The notes: generated by a model not told the origin, from the sequence alone. 64,000 nucleotides of DNA from Neorhizobium sp. JUb45 (GCF_004343585.1 NZ_SLYW01000014.1:1-64000); one strand, 5' to 3'; positions 7,325 through 16,798 are shown, counted from the stretch's first letter. Made by a program: numbers and translations.

Positions 7325-9505
7325 ATGATCGGTCAGGCCTGTGGGATCGAAGCCGAGTTAACGGCAGAACTCAAAAAGCAGGTCCGGCCAGGCTTGGATG
7401 CAATCATCCGCTGGCTCGGCGCACCACCAGCTACCGAAGAACGACGACCACCAAAGCCGACAGTTAGCACGGGTAAAATGACGCCCGCCAAGAAGGCAGC
7501 TTCCGCACGCTCCGCCCGACAGCCACAACGCGCGGCGATCGCTGGCACCTTTGTCCGGTCTGCGTCAACATCGCCCGGCCCAGCACCAAAACCGATAAGC
7601 CCTTTCCCAGAAGCACTATTTGAAGCGACAGAAGATCCGGCGAGCTTTCAGGACGCATTGGTCTACCATATGCGTCGGTTCGGCGACACCTATTGGCAGC
7701 TTTACCGCGCCGTTGTTCATCTGAATGAGACCTTCGACAACAAGACGCTGCTATCCTGGATCCACGGAGAGCGCGTGCCCCGATCTGTTGCCAGTTTCAA
7801 CATCCTCCGCCGCATTGAGCGACGCTATCGACTTTCAGAGGGATATTTCAAAGAGAAACTGCCGCATCAGGCACGCTCGCTGTATGGTCACGATCTCGGT
7901 GACATCAGCCCAGCTGAGCGTCGACGGATTTCACTGCACCTGCCCGAAGACTTCAACAGCCTGCCCTTTACCAAGCGCGAGGAGATCCTCGATTGGGTGC
8001 GCCGGGTGATCATTTCCGGCTCTACGGAATATCGCCGCTATCAGGCGGCGGCCAGCAAGCAGCGATATGCCATCCGATTTCCCGGCGTCACCTATGGCAG
8101 CAGTTTTCTTTCCTCTCGGTCATTGGCATCGGCGGCCGGCACCAATCAAAACGTTGCCGTAGAACTTGATGACCCTAATCTGCTCTCCGGCATTGTCGAC
8201 GCACCGCCGAGACTTGCCATGGAAATGGCTGATCTCATCCGCTTCAAGACTTCGACGCTGACGGCGATTGGGTTCCAACGGAACGGCGTCTGGGGTGAAG
8301 AAACGGCCTCCCAGAAGATTGAGCACCTCGGCTTGATGTTTGGTGCGCTTGCTGCCTCGCCAAACGGTGTCGTGAGGGGTTTCGGTGTGCCAGTCAGCCA
8401 GTTAAGCTTCGGCCTTCTCGTCTTCCCTGGCGTTTGGGACTGGTATCTGCAGTGGCGGGAACAGCGACGTGGCTTCTACACCAAGTGGGAAGAAGACATG
8501 CTGATGGTCGCCCAAGCCCTATCTCGCGCGGAAGTCGGTTGGATCCGGCAGCATCCGGAGCTGCTTCGGAATGTCAGGCCCATTGCGGGCTTGATTGAGC
8601 AGGAAGAAATCGATTTCGCGGCTCGCGATTGGCATGGCGCCTGTGATGCGTTTCACCGACATGCCGCTAACCGTTCCAAGGAGATCCAGCGAGTGATGCG
8701 CGTGCATCGCGATCCATTTGAACCGATCATGTGTGTACTTGAAGCGGACAGCCCGCTGGCGGAATATCGTAAGATCACGGACGAGATCGTGAGACACATG
8801 CCGGATGAGAAGAGATATCCACGACCGGCCGCCGAAGCCGTTAGATCATTCCTATTGCTTCGGCTGGGCCTGCACCTTGGGCTCAGACAGAAGAACCTTC
8901 GCCAACTTCGTGTCTGCCCCCGTGGACACTATCCGACGTCAGAACGCCGGCTGGAGGATATGAAGTGCGGTGAGCTGCGCTGGAACGACCGCGATCATGG
9001 GTGGGAGGTACTTATCCCATCGGTCGCGTTCAAAAACTCTGGCTCTTCTTTCTTCGGACAGAAGCCGTTCCGGTTGATTTTGCCCGACCTTCTCGATCTC
9101 TACAAATACCTTGACGCTTACATCGACAGGCATCGTGGAGTTCTGCTTGGCGGTGCGAAAGATCCCCAAACGCTATTCGTCAAGACGGTGAAGACGACCA
9201 GTATTGATGCTGCTTACAATTCGACCACATTCTACGAGGCTTGGCGGACTGTCATCCAACGTTACGGCATCTATAATCCCTATACCGGACGGGGTGCGAT
9301 CAAGGGCCTCCTTCCGCATGGACCGCATAACCTGCGGGACATTCTTGCGACGCATATTTTGAAGCAGACCGGATCCTACGAGCAGGCGAGCTATGCCATT
9401 CAAGATACGCCCGATGTCGTGCAGCAGCACTACGGCCGCTTCCTTCCGCAAGACAAGGCCGCACTGGCCGCCAAGATCCTCAATCAGGTTTGGGAAGCTG
9501 CGTAA
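7325..9505 (+). CDS. Large tyrosine recombinase / phage-integrase-like protein
   Basis: 726 residues from the first ATG in frame. The catalytic pattern of tyrosine recombinases is visible in the C-terminal third: an arginine in LGLRQKNLRQLRV (about residue 520), HNLRD with the His-x-x-Arg box (about 667) and the nucleophile in VVQQHYGRFL (about 702). The first 500 residues are an unrecognised extension. Such enzymes integrate or excise DNA. The start is doubtful: conserved-looking sequence continues upstream in frame, and a separate ATG at 7149 suggests a frameshift near 7262. The gene ends 70 bases before a T-arm-like repeat, the usual position of an attachment site. It may be inactive if the 5' end is needed. 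Confidence 0.75.
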   Translation: MIGQACGIEAELTAELKKQVRPGLDAIIRWLGAPPATEERRPPKPTVSTGKMTPAKKAASARSARQPQRAAIAGTFVRSASTSPGPAPKPISPFPEALFEATEDPASFQDALVYHMRRFGDTYWQLYRAVVHLNETFDNKTLLSWIHGERVPRSVASFNILRRIERRYRLSEGYFKEKLPHQARSLYGHDLGDISPAERRRISLHLPEDFNSLPFTKREEILDWVRRVIISGSTEYRRYQAAASKQRYAIRFPGVTYGSSFLSSRSLASAAGTNQNVAVELDDPNLLSGIVDAPPRLAMEMADLIRFKTSTLTAIGFQRNGVWGEETASQKIEHLGLMFGALAASPNGVVRGFGVPVSQLSFGLLVFPGVWDWYLQWREQRRGFYTKWEEDMLMVAQALSRAEVGWIRQHPELLRNVRPIAGLIEQEEIDFAARDWHGACDAFHRHAANRSKEIQRVMRVHRDPFEPIMCVLEADSPLAEYRKITDEIVRHMPDEKRYPRPAAEAVRSFLLLRLGLHLGLRQKNLRQLRVCPRGHYPTSERRLEDMKCGELRWNDRDHGWEVLIPSVAFKNSGSSFFGQKPFRLILPDLLDLYKYLDAYIDRHRGVLLGGAKDPQTLFVKTVKTTSIDAAYNSTTFYEAWRTVIQRYGIYNPYTGRGAIKGLLPHGPHNLRDILATHILKQTGSYEQASYAIQDTPDVVQQHYGRFLPQDKAALAAKILNQVWEAA

Positions 9506-9574
9506 GATCGAATGAGATGCTCGGCTCGGACACTCAGAACATGTTGCATCTGGGCCGAGCGTCCTCGTCTCCGC

Positions 9575-9614
9575 CTTGAGCGGAATCGAACCGACGTCCC
9601 TAAGTTCCGCTCAA
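9575..9614 (-). repeat. tRNA T-arm-like repeat, copy B, with hairpin; possible attachment site
   Basis: CTTGAGCGGAATCGAACC at 9575-9592 is identical over 18 bases to copy A at 2925-2942. TTGAGCGGAA (9576-9585) also pairs perfectly with TTCCGCTCAA (9605-9614), a ten-base stem with a 19-base loop. It lies just after the recombinase gene and between two convergent genes, so it could be an attachment site, a terminator or both. Confidence 0.55.
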
Positions 9615-9703
9615 CACTAACGCGCTGACACGCATGCTTTTTTAAAACTCTCATGCGCAGAGTGCCGGGCGCAAACATCTGTTCGAAAACGCAACTTTAC
9701 CTG

Positions 9704-11881
9704 CTAGCCCCTCGCTTTCAGCTCCAGCCTGCGACGATGCAGGACCGGCTCGGTGTAACCATTCGGCTGCTCGCGCCCCTTCAGAACCAGATCGAGTGCC
9801 GCCTTAAACGCGATAGAGCCGTCGAAATCCACAGCCATCGGGGTGTAAAGGGGATCGGCGGCACTCTGGCCATCCACGACTTTCGCCATGCGCTTCATCG
9901 TCTCGACGATCTGGTCTTCGGTCACGACCTTGTGGTGCAGCCAGTTGGCCATGTGCTGGGCCGAGATGCGCAGGGTCGCGCGGTCCTCCATCAGGCCGAT
10001 ATTATTGATGTCCGGCACCTTGGAGCAGCCGACGCCCTGGTCGATCCAGCGCACGACATAACCGAGAATGCCTTGTGCATTGTTGTCGAGTTCGCGGCTG
10101 ATTTCCTCCGGCGTCCAGTTGGGGCGCGGCGCCACCGGCACGGAAAGAATGTCGGAAAGCTTGGCCCGGGTACGGCTCTTCAGGCTCTTCTGAACTGCTG
10201 CCACATCCACCGTGTGATAGTGGGTAGCATGTAGCGTTGCCGCCGTCGGTGACGGAACCCAGGCGGTATTGGCGCCCGCCTTCGGGTGGCCGATTTTCTG
10301 CTCAAGCATCGCCGCCATGAGGTCGGGCATCGCCCACATGCCCTTGCCGATCTGGGCATGGCCGGAAAGACCGCATTCGAGCCCGATATCGACATTCCAG
10401 TTCTCATAGGCCGCGATCCATGCAGCCTGTTTCATATCACCCTTGCGGATCATCGGGCCGGCTTCCATCGAGGTATGGATCTCGTCGCCGGTGCGGTCGA
10501 GGAAACCGGTATTGATGAAGACGACGCGGTCCTTGGCGGCGCGGATGGCCTCCTTGAGGTTCACCGTCGTGCGGCGCTCCTCGTCCATGATGCCCATCTT
10601 GATGGCATTCGCCGGCAGGCCGAGCGCCTGTTCGACGCGGCTGAAGATCTCGGCGGCAAAGGCCACTTCTTCCGGCCCGTGCATCTTCGGCTTCACCACA
10701 TACATGGAGCCGAGACGGGAATTCTTCTTCCGACCGTCCGGGCCGCCCTTGCGTCCGATATCGTGAATGGCGATCAGCGCGGTCACCATCGCATCCATGA
10801 TGCCCTCGGGCACTTCGTTACCGTCGCGATCCAGAATGGCCGGATTGGTCATCAGGTGGCCGACATTGCGGACCAGCATCAACGAGCGGCATTTCAGTTC
10901 GAAGATCGAGCCGTCCGGCGCCGTATAGTCGAGATCCGGATTGAGCTTGCGGGTAAAGGTCTTGCCGCCCTTGGAGACCTCTTCCGTCAGGTCGCCCTTC
11001 ATCAGGCCGAGCCAGTTGCGATAGACGACGACCTTGTCTTCGGCATCGACGGCCGCGACTGAATCCTCGCAGTCCATGATCGTGGTGATCGCCGATTCGG
11101 CCCAGACGTCGGAAATATGAGCCGGGTCTGTTTTGCCGATATCGGTCGTCGCGTCGATCAGGATCTCGACATGGAGATTGTTCTTTTTCAGGAGGATCTG
11201 CGTCGGCGCGCCCGCATCGCCGAGATAGCCGGCAAATTGCGACGGATCGCTGAGGCCGGTCACCTGTCCGCCTATCAGCGTCACGAATAGGGCTGCATGC
11301 TCGACCTTGAAGGATGCCGCATCCTTCCAGCCGGCGCCGGAGAGCGGGGCAGACTGATCGAGGAAATCACGCACCCATGCAATGACCTTGGCGCCGCGGA
11401 CGGGATTGTAATCCTTGCCCTTCTCCCCACCATCGGCTTCGGAGATCGCATCCGTGCCGTAGAGTGCATCATAGAGCGAGCCCCAGCGCGCATTGGCGGC
11501 ATTCAGCGCATAGCGCGCATTCATCACCGGCACGACGAGCTGCGGCCCGGCGATCTGCGCGATCTCCGGATCGAGGTTCTCGGTCGAGACGGAGAAATCA
11601 GGCCCCTCGGGCAATAGATAGCCGATCTCGCGCAGGAAGGCTTCGTAGGCCGACAGATCCGACGGTGCGCCGTTTTGACGGTACCAGTCGTCGAGCTTCA
11701 GCTGAAAAGCGTCGCGCTTGGCAAGAAGCGCGCGGTTCTTCGGCGCCAGATCATGGGCGATCGCGGACAACCCGGTGAAGAAATGGTCCGCATCGACCCC
11801 GGTTCCCGGCAGAGCCTCATCCACCAGAAAACGGTGAAGTGTCTCATCAATTTGAAGGCCGAAACCATCAACGTAGGTCAT
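9704..11881 (-). CDS. glcB: Malate synthase G
   Basis: 725 residues, the usual size of the G isoform. It opens MTYVDGFGLQIDETLHRFL and contains the TIM-barrel segments IMDCEDSVAAVDAEDK and FINTGFLDRTGDEIHTSME, characteristic of this enzyme. It condenses glyoxylate with acetyl-CoA to make malate in the cytoplasm. Start ATG 11881 is preferred over a TTG two codons upstream. The neighbouring genes break down ureides, a pathway that ends in glyoxylate, so this gene probably drains that product. A hairpin at 11946-11965 separates it from the operon upstream, so it may have its own promoter. Confidence 0.95.
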   Translation of the reverse strand: MTYVDGFGLQIDETLHRFLVDEALPGTGVDADHFFTGLSAIAHDLAPKNRALLAKRDAFQLKLDDWYRQNGAPSDLSAYEAFLREIGYLLPEGPDFSVSTENLDPEIAQIAGPQLVVPVMNARYALNAANARWGSLYDALYGTDAISEADGGEKGKDYNPVRGAKVIAWVRDFLDQSAPLSGAGWKDAASFKVEHAALFVTLIGGQVTGLSDPSQFAGYLGDAGAPTQILLKKNNLHVEILIDATTDIGKTDPAHISDVWAESAITTIMDCEDSVAAVDAEDKVVVYRNWLGLMKGDLTEEVSKGGKTFTRKLNPDLDYTAPDGSIFELKCRSLMLVRNVGHLMTNPAILDRDGNEVPEGIMDAMVTALIAIHDIGRKGGPDGRKKNSRLGSMYVVKPKMHGPEEVAFAAEIFSRVEQALGLPANAIKMGIMDEERRTTVNLKEAIRAAKDRVVFINTGFLDRTGDEIHTSMEAGPMIRKGDMKQAAWIAAYENWNVDIGLECGLSGHAQIGKGMWAMPDLMAAMLEQKIGHPKAGANTAWVPSPTAATLHATHYHTVDVAAVQKSLKSRTRAKLSDILSVPVAPRPNWTPEEISRELDNNAQGILGYVVRWIDQGVGCSKVPDINNIGLMEDRATLRISAQHMANWLHHKVVTEDQIVETMKRMAKVVDGQSAADPLYTPMAVDFDGSIAFKAALDLVLKGREQPNGYTEPVLHRRRLELKARG

Positions 11882-11945
11882 ACTCAATCTCCAGGTTCAC
11901 AGCCATTTCTAGCTGCTATATTCGAACAGCCAGAAGGCTGAAAAC

Positions 11946-11965
11946 GACATGGTCGCCGCCATGTC
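11946..11965 (-). terminator. Hairpin between ureidoglycine aminohydrolase and malate synthase genes
   Basis: GACATGG and CCATGTC form a perfect seven-base stem with a six-base loop. Read on the minus strand, the stem is followed by GTTTTC, a weak T-run. It may end the ureide operon transcript before glcB. Confidence 0.5.
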
Positions 11966-11998
11966 TTTCTAAATTTGTTTGGATGGTAGGGCTTCTAA

Positions 11999-12820
11999 TC
12001 AGAACAGATCGGGATGCCGATTGACGTCCTTGTAGAGCAGGTAGCGGAAGCGGCCGGGACCTCCCGCGTAGCATGCCTGCGGACAGTAGGCGCGCAGCCA
12101 CATGTAATCGCCCGCCTCTACCTCGACCCAGTCGCTATTCAGCCGATAGACCGCCTTACCCTCGAGCACGTAAAGCCCGTGTTCCATGACATGGGTCTCC
12201 ATGAAGGGAATGCTGGCGCCCGGCTCAAAGGTGACGATGTTCAGGTGGAAATCGTAGCGCACATCGTTCGGATCGAGGAAGCGCGTCGTGCCCCAGGTGT
12301 CGTCGGTATCCGGCATCCAGTCGAGCGTGCATTCGTCCTCATGGGTGAAGGCGGCCGGCGGCGCTTCTAGGCCTTCGACGACCTTGAACACCTTGCGGAC
12401 CCAATGGAAGCGCAGCGGTGCCGTGCTGTCATTCTTCAACGCCCAAGCATGGCCGGCCGGGATGTAGGCAAACGAGCCGGTCCTGAGCGGGCGCTCCTTG
12501 CCCTCATAGCTAATAGCGCCCTCGCCTTCGACGACGAAGATCGCGGCCTGAGCGCGGGCATCAGGCTCCGGCTTCACGCTGCCGCCGCCCGGAGCCACTT
12601 CCATGATGTATTGCGCAAAGGTTTCGGCAAAACCGCTTAAGGGCCGCGAAATGATCCAAGCGCGCGTCTTCTCCCAATGCGGCAGGACGCTGGTGACGAT
12701 GTCGCTCATCACGGTCTTCGGGATTACCGCATAGGCGGTGGTGAACACGGCCTTGCTGGAAAGCGTCTGTGTCTGCGGAGGCAGGCCACCGACATTTGAG
12801 AAATAGTGGTTCTTTGTCAT
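11999..12820 (-). CDS. (S)-ureidoglycine aminohydrolase, bicupin
   Basis: 273 residues with two cupin halves. The second half shows the metal-site pattern FMETHVMEHGLYVLEGKAVY and ends YMWLRAYCPQACYAGGPG, typical of the AllE/YlbA family. It releases ammonia from (S)-ureidoglycine to give (S)-ureidoglycolate, a late step in allantoin breakdown. It follows the allantoinase gene after 14 bases and is therefore in the same operon. Allantoate amidohydrolase and ureidoglycolate lyase, the steps either side of it, are not in this window. Confidence 0.93.
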   Translation of the reverse strand: MTKNHYFSNVGGLPPQTQTLSSKAVFTTAYAVIPKTVMSDIVTSVLPHWEKTRAWIISRPLSGFAETFAQYIMEVAPGGGSVKPEPDARAQAAIFVVEGEGAISYEGKERPLRTGSFAYIPAGHAWALKNDSTAPLRFHWVRKVFKVVEGLEAPPAAFTHEDECTLDWMPDTDDTWGTTRFLDPNDVRYDFHLNIVTFEPGASIPFMETHVMEHGLYVLEGKAVYRLNSDWVEVEAGDYMWLRAYCPQACYAGGPGRFRYLLYKDVNRHPDLF

Positions 12821-12834
12821 GATTTAATGCTCAG

Positions 12835-13776
12835 TCAGAGGATCGAAGACGGATCAGCGGGCTTGTGATGTTCATGCCAGTGCCGTGCAATGTCGATGCG
12901 CTGCGGCACCCAGACCTTGTCGTGCGAGGCGACATATTCCATGAAGCGGCGAAGGGCCGCGATACGGCCCGGACGTCCGACAAGCCGGCAATGCAGGCCG
13001 ACCGACATCATCTTCGGGCTCCCCTCCTCGCCCTCGCGGTACAGCGTGTCGAACGCGTCCTTGAGATAGGTGAAGAACTGGTCGCCCGCGTTGAACCCCT
13101 GCGGCGTAGCGAACCGCATATCGTTGGTCTCCAGCGTATAGGGAATGATCAGGAACGGCTTTCCATCGATGCCCGGCACCCAATAGGGCAAATCATCGGC
13201 ATAGCTGTCGGACGAATAGAGGAACCCGCCCTCCTCCATCACCAGCTTCAGCGTGTTGTCCGAAGGCTTGCCTTGGTAAATGCCGTAGGGACGCTCGCCG
13301 ACAAGTTCGGTATGCAGGCGCACGGCTTGGAGAATATGCTCACGCTCCTTCTCGATCGGAAAATCCTTGTATTCCAGCCAGCGATAGCCGTGGCTGGCAA
13401 TCTCCCAGCCGGCTTCCTTCATGGCGGCAACTGCTTCCGGGTTGCGCGCCATAGCGAGCGTCACGCCATAGACGGTGCACTGCATCTTGAGTTCGGTAAA
13501 CAGCCGGAACAGCCGCCAGAAGCCGGCGCGGGAACCATATTCGTAGATCGATTCCATGTTGAGATTGCGCTGACCGGGCCACGCGGATGCGCCGACGATC
13601 TCGGAGAGCAGGTTTTCCGACGCGGAATCGCCATCCATGATCGAGCTTTCGCCGCCCTCCTCGTAATTGATGACGAACTGCACGGCGATATTCGCGCCGC
13701 CCGGCCATTTCGGATCGGGAACATTGCGGCCGTAGCCAACGAGACCGCGCGGTGTGTCGGGCGACAGGATTGTCAT
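12835..13776 (-). CDS. puuE: Allantoinase, PuuE type (polysaccharide deacetylase fold)
   Basis: 313 residues. It begins with PRGLVGYGRNVPDPKWPGGA and has NYEEGGESSIMDGD near residue 40, strong signatures of PuuE allantoinases, which are unrelated to the amidohydrolase-type enzymes. A polysaccharide-deacetylase barrel follows, with SHGYRWLEYKD and SVGLHCRLVGRPGR. It opens the hydantoin ring of allantoin to allantoate in the cytoplasm. Start ATG 13776 has AAGGAT upstream. It lies within the minus-strand operon with ureidoglycine aminohydrolase and transport genes. Confidence 0.94.
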   Translation of the reverse strand: MTILSPDTPRGLVGYGRNVPDPKWPGGANIAVQFVINYEEGGESSIMDGDSASENLLSEIVGASAWPGQRNLNMESIYEYGSRAGFWRLFRLFTELKMQCTVYGVTLAMARNPEAVAAMKEAGWEIASHGYRWLEYKDFPIEKEREHILQAVRLHTELVGERPYGIYQGKPSDNTLKLVMEEGGFLYSSDSYADDLPYWVPGIDGKPFLIIPYTLETNDMRFATPQGFNAGDQFFTYLKDAFDTLYREGEEGSPKMMSVGLHCRLVGRPGRIAALRRFMEYVASHDKVWVPQRIDIARHWHEHHKPADPSSIL

Positions 13777-13856
13777 GATAGATCCTTGCAGAAATTCATT
13801 TCAGCGCGTGGCAATGCCATTGGCACCACCATGCAACATGCAGCCGCATACGGTGA

Positions 13857-14519
13857 TTACTCCGCGGCCGCCTGTTCGCCAGACTTGCGGGCTTCCCATT
13901 CCTGCGGCGTCAGCGTCTTGATGTCGAACTGGTCGCGGGTACGGGTGTAGGTGTGGCCGCCCATGCGGCCGACGGCGTCCATCATCTGCTGGTCGATATG
14001 CAGATTGGACGCATTGACCGCATCGCTGCGAACGAACACGCCGACGACCTCGCCGAGGATGATCTCACGGGCGGGGCCAACCTGCAGCGTCGTATGGCGG
14101 CGGCATTCGAGAGCGGCGGGCGCTGCGAGGATGCGCGGGCTGCGCACCATCCGGCCAGGCACGGTTGCAAGTCCTGCCTCTTCCATCTCATCGACCTCCG
14201 GGCCGAACTTGATGGCGCAGACCTCCATCTGATCGACAAGGGCATTGTCGCAGATATGGACGGTGAACTCGCCCGTCTCGCGGATATTGCGGGCCGTGTC
14301 CTTGAAGCGCATGTCGGAATAGTTCTCGACGCCGATTGCAACGATGGCTGGATCATGGGTCAAGACATTGAAGAAGCTGAACGGCCCGGCATTCGGTTGA
14401 CCGTCCTTGCTGACCGTCGTCACCAATGCGATCGGGCGCGGAATGACCGTGCCGATCAGGATCTTATAGCGTTCGCGCTCGGTGAGCTTGGCGAAATCGA
14501 AATGGGTATGGTCGATCAT
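13857..14519 (-). CDS. Flavin reductase-like domain protein
   Basis: 220 residues. The flavin-binding barrel is seen in GTVIPRPIALVTTVSKDGQP, then AGPFSFFNVLTHDPAIVAIG, the classical FMN-binding flavin reductase-like motif. The C-terminus has VGRMGGHTYTRTRDQFD, common in this group. Such proteins bind FMN and either reduce free flavin for a partner oxygenase or act on small molecules. No partner monooxygenase is adjacent. It starts one base after the stop of the M24 peptidase gene, so the two are translationally linked. I chose ATG 14519; an upstream ATG at 14786 lies deep inside the M24 gene. The exact role in the ureide operon is unknown. Confidence 0.88.
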   Translation of the reverse strand: MIDHTHFDFAKLTERERYKILIGTVIPRPIALVTTVSKDGQPNAGPFSFFNVLTHDPAIVAIGVENYSDMRFKDTARNIRETGEFTVHICDNALVDQMEVCAIKFGPEVDEMEEAGLATVPGRMVRSPRILAAPAALECRRHTTLQVGPAREIILGEVVGVFVRSDAVNASNLHIDQQMMDAVGRMGGHTYTRTRDQFDIKTLTPQEWEARKSGEQAAAE

Positions 14520-14520
14520 T

Positions 14521-15945
14521 TCAGGCCTCAACAGCGATACGGTGGGTTTCAAGCGGGGTGTGGCGCGACAGGTTCTCGAACCCGTCTCTGGTGACGACAT
14601 ACATGTCCCCGACATTACAGCCGGCCGACAGCGGTTCCAGCCACTGCGTGTGCAGCACGAACACCATGCCCTCCTCCATACGGTCATAGTTGTGGGAAGA
14701 GATGTTGAAGCTGTTTTGCCCGCCGGCCATGCCGACGGAATGACCGAGATTGGGGTTATGCGGCCCATGGGTCGCCGGATAGACATGCATCAAGGTGCGG
14801 CCCTGGGCTTCCCAGTCGATGTTCTTCACATACTGGCGCGGGATCAGGCGGGCGCTGCCATCGTCCATCGGCGCCCAGTTATAGGGCATGGTGCGCGCTT
14901 CCGGCGAGGTCAGCATGCCTCGCTCGATCATCGGCTCAAAGGCGGCGTTGTTGACGTCACGCATCAGGGCGCCTGGCCGGATCAACTTTTCTGCGCGCTT
15001 AACGCCTTCGGTGCAGGCGGCAAGCACCTCTTCCTGCCGCTTCGTGATCTCGCCAACGGCAATCATGCGGGCGGTTTGTGCGGTATAGCCGCGATAGGTG
15101 ATGTTGGAGACATAGAGATTGATCAGGTCTCCCGGCCGCACGACATGGCCGTATGGCTTGCCGCAATGGGTTCCAAATTCGTTGATGCCGATCTGGTAAC
15201 CGTCACCGGTCTCGCCGCCGAAGGAGAGTTGCGCCTGGGTGAAGGCGGCAAAGATCTCGTGGTCGGTCACGCCGGGTTTTGCCACGTGATAGGCCGCCTG
15301 CGTGGCAATGCTGACCAATTGAGCTGCCGCACGAAACATCTCGATCTCGCGGGGCGAGCGCACCTTCTGCATCCGGTCGAGAATGGCGTTGTCTGCGACG
15401 AACTTCACCTTCGGCATCAGTTCATCGAGGCCTGCCCAGAAGGTTAGCGAGGTACGGTCGCCGATACGGCCGATCTGCGCCTTCGACAGCCCCATGCCCG
15501 CCAGCAGTTCGGCGCATTTTTCCGCCGTCTTGATGACGCTGTCGCCCGGACGATCCGCATATTCCCGGCCGATTGGTCCGATCTGCCAGATGTCCTCCAC
15601 CAAAACCGGTTCGCCGCCCGGCGGCAACAGCACGGACTGGGTGAAGAAGGACAGAAGGACCATCGGTTTGTCGACATCCGTCGGGATGATCAACACGCCC
15701 TCGCGCATCCAGTCGCAGATATAACGCAGATAATGGTTGGACGTGTGGAACCAGCCCACACCGCCGGTATGGACGATCAGCGCATCATGTCCGGCCTCGA
15801 CCGCCTGACGGCGGATACGGCGCAGCCGATCCTCAAATTCCTCGACCGGCAGGGGGAGCGGGGCGGCAAAATCGAAATCCGGCTGGAAATCGGCAAGCAG
15901 CGATCCGACGCGGTAGGCTCCTGCCTTGGTGGCATTCATGTTCAT
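14521..15945 (-). CDS. M24 family peptidase-like hydrolase (aminopeptidase P / creatinase fold)
   Basis: 474 residues. An N-terminal creatinase-like domain (residues 40-190) is followed by the pita-bread domain, with GVTDHEIFAAFTQAQLSFGG and the metal-site region near HGPHNPNLGHSVGMAGGQN. The fold covers Xaa-Pro aminopeptidases and creatinase, which hydrolyse C-N bonds. Its place between a PotABCD-type importer and allantoinase suggests that it attacks an imported ureido or amidine compound rather than a peptide. That is inference. Start ATG 15945 follows AAGGAATACCCCCA. Confidence 0.85.
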   Translation of the reverse strand: MNMNATKAGAYRVGSLLADFQPDFDFAAPLPLPVEEFEDRLRRIRRQAVEAGHDALIVHTGGVGWFHTSNHYLRYICDWMREGVLIIPTDVDKPMVLLSFFTQSVLLPPGGEPVLVEDIWQIGPIGREYADRPGDSVIKTAEKCAELLAGMGLSKAQIGRIGDRTSLTFWAGLDELMPKVKFVADNAILDRMQKVRSPREIEMFRAAAQLVSIATQAAYHVAKPGVTDHEIFAAFTQAQLSFGGETGDGYQIGINEFGTHCGKPYGHVVRPGDLINLYVSNITYRGYTAQTARMIAVGEITKRQEEVLAACTEGVKRAEKLIRPGALMRDVNNAAFEPMIERGMLTSPEARTMPYNWAPMDDGSARLIPRQYVKNIDWEAQGRTLMHVYPATHGPHNPNLGHSVGMAGGQNSFNISSHNYDRMEEGMVFVLHTQWLEPLSAGCNVGDMYVVTRDGFENLSRHTPLETHRIAVEA

Positions 15946-15976
15946 TGGGGGTATTCCTTCCAGGATTATTTTTGCA

Positions 15977-16798
15977 TCAGGCTTGTCGTGAGGGCGCCAG
16001 CACCCGCCTTGCCACCAGCATCACCACCAGGGTCAGGCCGATCAGCAGGCCGGACATGGCGGCGACGCGCACATCGAGAGATTCCTCGATCAGCGCGAAC
16101 ATCCGGAGTGGCAGGACTGTCGTCTGCGCATCGGCGAGGAAGAGCGAGACGGAGACGTTGTCGAGCGACTGAATGAAGACGAGGAATGCGCCGGCGAGAA
16201 TGCCGGGGGTCAGCAAGGGCAGGATCACGCGCCTGAGCGTCGTTACCCAGGTCGCCCCCATCACCGTCGAGGCTTCCGCCAGCGAGGGATTGATGCCCTG
16301 CGCAACGACAGAGGCGGCACGATACATCAGCGGCCCGAACACCACGACATGGCCAACGACGGTGAGCCAGAGCGACGGCTGAAAGCCGACGAAATTGGCG
16401 ACGATCAGAGCTGCGAGACCATAAACGAGGCTCGGCAGCACCAGCGGGGCGAGAAGCAGCGGTTCGATCGTGTTGACTGAACGGCGACGCATCCGTGCCA
16501 TGCCGATCGTGGCGGGCACGGCAAAGAGCAGCGAGCCGAGGACTGCGAGGCCCGCGATCTTCAGCGAATTGCCGGCCGCGATTTGTTCCGTGCTGGAGCG
16601 GAGCGGGTCGAGCAGCGCCTCGTACCAGCGTAGCGAGAACCCTTCCGGTGGATATTTGAGCGTCTGTCCAGCTGTGAAGGACATGGTGATGGCGATCACG
16701 ATCGGGGCCACCAGATAGATCAGGCTCAGGCCGCCGAAGCCGAAGACGAATGCCTTGTAGAGAAAAGCGGGGAGCGGGTTTTCGGATTGGTTACGCAT
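15977..16798 (-). CDS. ABC transporter permease, PotC type
   Basis: 273 residues with six predicted membrane segments and the cytoplasmic loop of ABC permeases (EASTVMGATWVTTLRRVILPLLTPGI, split by the usual glycine). It is one of two inner-membrane subunits of a polyamine/opine-type importer. Its start overlaps the stop of the other permease gene by eight bases. The substrate is probably a nitrogenous compound handled by the downstream enzymes. Confidence 0.92.
   Translation of the reverse strand: MRNQSENPLPAFLYKAFVFGFGGLSLIYLVAPIVIAITMSFTAGQTLKYPPEGFSLRWYEALLDPLRSSTEQIAAGNSLKIAGLAVLGSLLFAVPATIGMARMRRRSVNTIEPLLLAPLVLPSLVYGLAALIVANFVGFQPSLWLTVVGHVVVFGPLMYRAASVVAQGINPSLAEASTVMGATWVTTLRRVILPLLTPGILAGAFLVFIQSLDNVSVSLFLADAQTTVLPLRMFALIEESLDVRVAAMSGLLIGLTLVVMLVARRVLAPSRQA

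Noticed and set aside
5766..9614. T-arm-like copies H and B as the two ends of a smaller element with fic and the recombinase
   Set aside because: The two copies differ at several positions, whereas copies A and B are identical over 18 bases; A-B is the better pair.
12865..13950. A 361-codon open frame on the plus strand
   Set aside because: It lies antisense to the allantoinase gene, which has clear family motifs; the plus frame has none.
14482..15447. A 321-codon open frame on the plus strand
   Set aside because: It is antisense to the M24 hydrolase gene and has no start signal or domain.
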